Shown here: one piece after another, positions 61,525 to 64,000 of the stretch
Layout: each line of letters starts with the position of its first letter
How positions within the stretch are numbered: position 1 is the first letter of the stretch
Origin: Olavius sp. associated proteobacterium Delta 1
GTDB taxonomy: Bacteria; Desulfobacterota; Desulfobacteria; Desulfobacterales; JAFDCJ01
Direction of reading: 5' to 3'
Length of the DNA: 64,000 nucleotides
NCBI GenBank assembly: GCA_902749685.1
Contig: CACVKW010000771.1
Location: 62,001-126,000 of the forward strand
Position numbers and translations under genes: made by a program
Notes under the pieces: model-generated
What the model was told of the DNA's origin: nothing
Seen by the model: the letters and a program-made list of their open reading frames with translations, nothing else
Databases searched by the model: none

Positions 61525-61774
61525 TATTAAAATTCTCCGGTATTGGGTTGAGAAGATTGGGTCGTTAGATTTGTTAAGAGAGTTAGGATGGTTATGATCG
61601 TCCCGGTGAAATCCGCTTCGCTGACATATTCATGTATTCCACAGGATAAATTGAGATCGTTTGATTTTGATTAATGGTTGACGGGTTCAACTATTAGTTT
61701 TACTTAACTGATTATTTATACTGCAATTTAATTCTCAATCCATGACCTAAGTCAAAAAGGAGACATGCGTTCAA

Positions 61775-62284
61775 ATGAAAATATTCTTTGGTGCGGCCAT
61801 TCAGGGTGCAAGCAATCGGAAAGAAAGGGCGGCTGTCCACAAACAGATTATAGATGCCATAAAAAGCTGTGACTGTGCGGTGATCAGCGAGCACACCACC
61901 GGTAAAGATTACGAAACCACGGCTAATTTACTGGAAGAAACTCTGGGCCCCATGCCGCCGAAGGGTATGGCGCGAACGGTATTGATTCGCAATAAAATGA
62001 TCGAGCTCATCGAAGGTGAAATCGATGGCGCCATATTTGAGGTCTCCACACCCAGCCTGGGCACCGGCATAGAAATAGCCCATGCTTATTTGCGCCCCAG
62101 ACTCGGCCTGCCGGCGATCCCGGTAATTGCCCTTTATCAGAAAAATTACTGGCCCAACAATCTTTCGACCATGATCCGCGGTATCACGGAAACGGAAGTT
62201 CCTGGTTTTGTGGTAAAAGAATACGATGAACCCGGCAATGCCGCAAAGTTTATTCCAGAATTGCTTGGAAATTTAGTTGAATAG
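61775..62284 (+). CDS. Nucleoside 2-deoxyribosyltransferase-like (DNPH1-like) protein
   Basis: A 169-residue protein of the nucleoside deoxyribosyltransferase fold. The first strand is MKIFFGAAIQGASNRKERA. The key block EVSTPSLGTGIEIAHAY carries the catalytic glutamate (FEVSTPSLGTGIE) shared with DNPH1/NDT-type enzymes, which cut or transfer the sugar of deoxynucleotides. Length fits the hydrolase branch (DNPH1 174). It may clean up modified deoxynucleotides or salvage bases. The AAGGAG before the ATG is 12 bases away, longer than usual, so the start is a little uncertain. Confidence 0.83.
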   Translation: MKIFFGAAIQGASNRKERAAVHKQIIDAIKSCDCAVISEHTTGKDYETTANLLEETLGPMPPKGMARTVLIRNKMIELIEGEIDGAIFEVSTPSLGTGIEIAHAYLRPRLGLPAIPVIALYQKNYWPNNLSTMIRGITETEVPGFVVKEYDEPGNAAKFIPELLGNLVE

Positions 62285-62307
62285 TAACATTTTAGAAGAT
62301 TGAAAGA

Positions 62308-62391
62308 AGCCACGAATATAATTTTTACATCATAATTGTGCCTACTTTTAATCGTTGTAATAGTTCGTGATCATTCGTGTCAATTCGTGGC
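62308..62391. repeat. CCACGAATT / AATTCGTGG dispersed palindrome, copy D (inverted core)
   Basis: It opens AAGCCACGAATATAA and ends ATTCGTGTCAATTCGTGGC. The core CTACTTTTAATCGTTGTAAT (62342-62361), read in reverse complement, matches copy A at 18 of 20 positions. It lies downstream of the deoxyribosyltransferase-like gene. Confidence 0.72.
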
Positions 62392-62620
62392 CTAATAATT
62401 TTTTAGAGGCTAAAGTCATACGGTAACTATTTGATTATGAAGAGGATTTGATGTGGTTCTGCCTATTGATGAGTTTGCCATCTTCCGTTCAATGACTAAT
62501 CACTCAGACTTACCTTTTTCAGCCGATGCAGAAAAGTCGATTTTCGGCGGTGGTTTTCGCAGATCGATTTCAGCTTATTATAAAATACCTTTTCCTTTCA
62601 TAGAGATTGCCATGACAGTC

Positions 62621-64000
62621 CTATTGCCCCTTTTCATCGTTAATCCAACTTTTTACTTCCAAGAATGGATAACTTTCAAGGATACCGAAATATGGCAGTT
62701 TCTTTATTTTCAGTTTCGAGAAAACCGGCGTATAAATGCCACATAGAAACTTCGTTAAATTTACCTCGCTAAACTGCTCCGTGACGGCCTGGATAAATTC
62801 ATCTGTGATCTCGTTAAATTTAAAATTTGCAAGCGGCTTTAAATCGGTGGTGTTTTGCAGAACCACTCTCCCGTTCTTGCAAAATGAACAATGCCCGCAC
62901 CGTTCATTATCAAGATGTTCGCCAAAATATTTGGCCAGTTGTCTGCTGATACATGCTTCGCTTTCAAAAAAGCCTGCCATATTATGAATTCTTTGAATCT
63001 CAACATGTTCCTTCTTTTTAAACAAAGCATACATTTTCTCAGCCATGCCATCGAGATCAATTGCCTGGGTCAGAATGTCGTAAACTTCGACTGCCTGCTT
63101 GGCTTGGAGTTCGATCCAGCCTTTCTCATCAAAGTATTCCAGTGCGGCGAGAATACGCTGCCGATCCGTATTATGGCTGTTTAGGATTGCCGGGATATCA
63201 ACAATTGTCCATACTTTCTTAGTCAGACAATGGTTCAGAACCGCGGAAACAAATTGCTTTCTTTCCCCTTCAAAACTGCTGATAATCTTGTTCGGCTCTA
63301 TCTGATACTTGAACGAATATTCCGCAAAATAGGTCAACTTGGGCCGAATAATTTTTTCCATCGCCAGATAGACCAGCAAGGTTTTTAACGGAAGGATTCT
63401 GATGTTCAGGGCGTTGGAAAGCGCCACCGCTTTGATTTCCCAGATAAAGCCGTCATTTTCTTTTATGGTTTGAAGCAACTGCCAGATCGACAGCTTCTCC
63501 GGCGTATCACCGTAGATAAAATTTTCCAGAACATGAATGTTGTCCCGATTGGCCAGCACTTCGCATAAAGAAAAATCGCCGTCGCGCCCGGAGCGCCCGA
63601 TTTCCTGGCTGTAGTTTTCAATGGATTTGGGCAAATCATAGTGAATGATTCGGCGGATGTCCTTTTTATCGATTCCCATGCCAAAAGCGATGGTTGCCAC
63701 AATGCAGGCCAGGCTTCCATCCATGAATTTGTTCTGAATCTGTTCCCGTTTCTCGTTATCCATTCCGGCATGATAGGATTGCGCATCGATGTCATTTGCG
63801 CAAAGAAAATCCGCCACATCTTCAGCTGTTTTTTGCAGAGTGACATAGACGATGGTCGGGTCTTGGGGTGTTTCTTGGATTCTTTGCAGCAGGCGGTTCT
63901 TTTTTTCAGATGCGGCCGTCGGAGTTACCTGCAGGAAAAGATTGTCTCGATAAAATCCGGTGACAAACACATTTTGTTTAAGAATACTGAATTTGGCGCA
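62621..64000 (-). CDS. recQ: ATP-dependent DNA helicase RecQ, C-terminal part (5' end off window)
   Basis: The frame is open to the window edge, so the N-terminal Walker A/B domain is missing. Visible parts are the RecA-like second helicase domain (YVTLQKTAEDVADFL, SYHAGMDNEKREQIQNKFMDG, motif VATIAFGMGIDKKDIR and the arginine-finger block SQEIGRSGRDGDFSLCEVL). A RecQ-C-terminal/winged-helix part follows, with cysteines in ERCGHCSFCKNG that match the RecQ zinc-binding domain. It is a 3'-5' DNA helicase in recombination and fork repair. The last residues run LKIKKLPYFGILESY. At least 460 residues are visible. Confidence 0.93.
   Translation of the reverse strand, partial: CAKFSILKQNVFVTGFYRDNLFLQVTPTAASEKKNRLLQRIQETPQDPTIVYVTLQKTAEDVADFLCANDIDAQSYHAGMDNEKREQIQNKFMDGSLACIVATIAFGMGIDKKDIRRIIHYDLPKSIENYSQEIGRSGRDGDFSLCEVLANRDNIHVLENFIYGDTPEKLSIWQLLQTIKENDGFIWEIKAVALSNALNIRILPLKTLLVYLAMEKIIRPKLTYFAEYSFKYQIEPNKIISSFEGERKQFVSAVLNHCLTKKVWTIVDIPAILNSHNTDRQRILAALEYFDEKGWIELQAKQAVEVYDILTQAIDLDGMAEKMYALFKKKEHVEIQRIHNMAGFFESEACISRQLAKYFGEHLDNERCGHCSFCKNGRVVLQNTTDLKPLANFKFNEITDEFIQAVTEQFSEVNLTKFLCGIYTPVFSKLKIKKLPYFGILESYPFLEVKSWINDEKGQ

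Noticed and set aside
1-64000. CRISPR arrays, insertion sequences, integrases or prophage genes
   Set aside because: No regularly spaced direct repeats, transposase or integrase motifs were seen; the repeats present are palindromic and scattered.

Overview
This looks like a chromosomal window from a flagellated, mainly anaerobic Gram-negative bacterium, most likely a member of Desulfobacterota (sulfate-reducer-like 'Deltaproteobacteria'). That placement is inference. It rests on gene content: a DapL-type aminotransferase, a TRAP-type carboxylate transporter, a DMSO-reductase-family molybdoenzyme, a B12-dependent mutase-like enzyme, an epoxyqueuosine-reductase-like iron-sulfur protein and a hemerythrin. 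The long intergenic spaces full of short palindromic repeats also fit. No rRNA, tRNA, CRISPR array, insertion sequence or prophage was recognised.

Layout. 1-5.4 kb: the end of a MinD/ParA-like ATPase gene, then dnaK and hsp20 (divergent) and sppA. 5.6-9.6 kb: flgM behind a perfect sigma-28 promoter, a PilZ-like protein, and a GNAT-like / TraB-like / recX gene string. 9.8-16.1 kb: a lipoprotein, a large AsmA-like protein and a molybdopterin oxidoreductase. 16.3-24.7 kb: small housekeeping and unknown genes (SDR, yaaA, LysE-type exporter, crcB plus DUF190, hydrolase, aminotransferase, EamA exporter), mixed with three decayed genes (two methyltransferases and an arylsulfatase).

24.7-29.9 kb: a MatB-like acyl-CoA (possibly malonyl-CoA) synthetase and a complete DctP-Q-M TRAP transporter, which together suggest uptake and activation of a small carboxylate. 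Long palindromes begin exactly at the stop codons of dctQ and dctM. 30.3-41.3 kb: VOC protein, intradiol-dioxygenase-like exported protein, a divergent Fpg/Nei glycosylase, a GYD protein with a broken start, a QueG-like protein, azlCD, an ABC exporter with an AAA ATPase, a MATE pump with its PadR regulator, and an AraC-Ogt fusion. 41.5-44.1 kb: a GH84-like lipoprotein.

44.2-48.5 kb: a probable operon of an Lrp-type regulator, a DapL-like aminotransferase, a radical SAM enzyme and a divergent SHMT-like enzyme, behind a good sigma-70 promoter. 49.7-54.7 kb: a minus-strand catabolic cluster (L-xylulose-reductase-like SDR, second SDR, TIM-barrel isomerase, Gfo/Idh dehydrogenase, class V aminotransferase). 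54.9-60.1 kb: an MFS exporter, a cupin, proC, and a single-chain glutamate-mutase-like protein fused to a B12-binding domain with near-canonical motif spacing. 60.7-64.0 kb: a hemerythrin protein, a deoxyribosyltransferase-like protein, and recQ running off the window end.

The best candidates for undescribed biology are the fused B12 mutase-like protein (58.3-60.1 kb), the Lrp-DapL-radical SAM-SHMT-like operon (44.2-48.4 kb), and several families of dispersed intergenic palindromes, some nested and some abutting stop codons.
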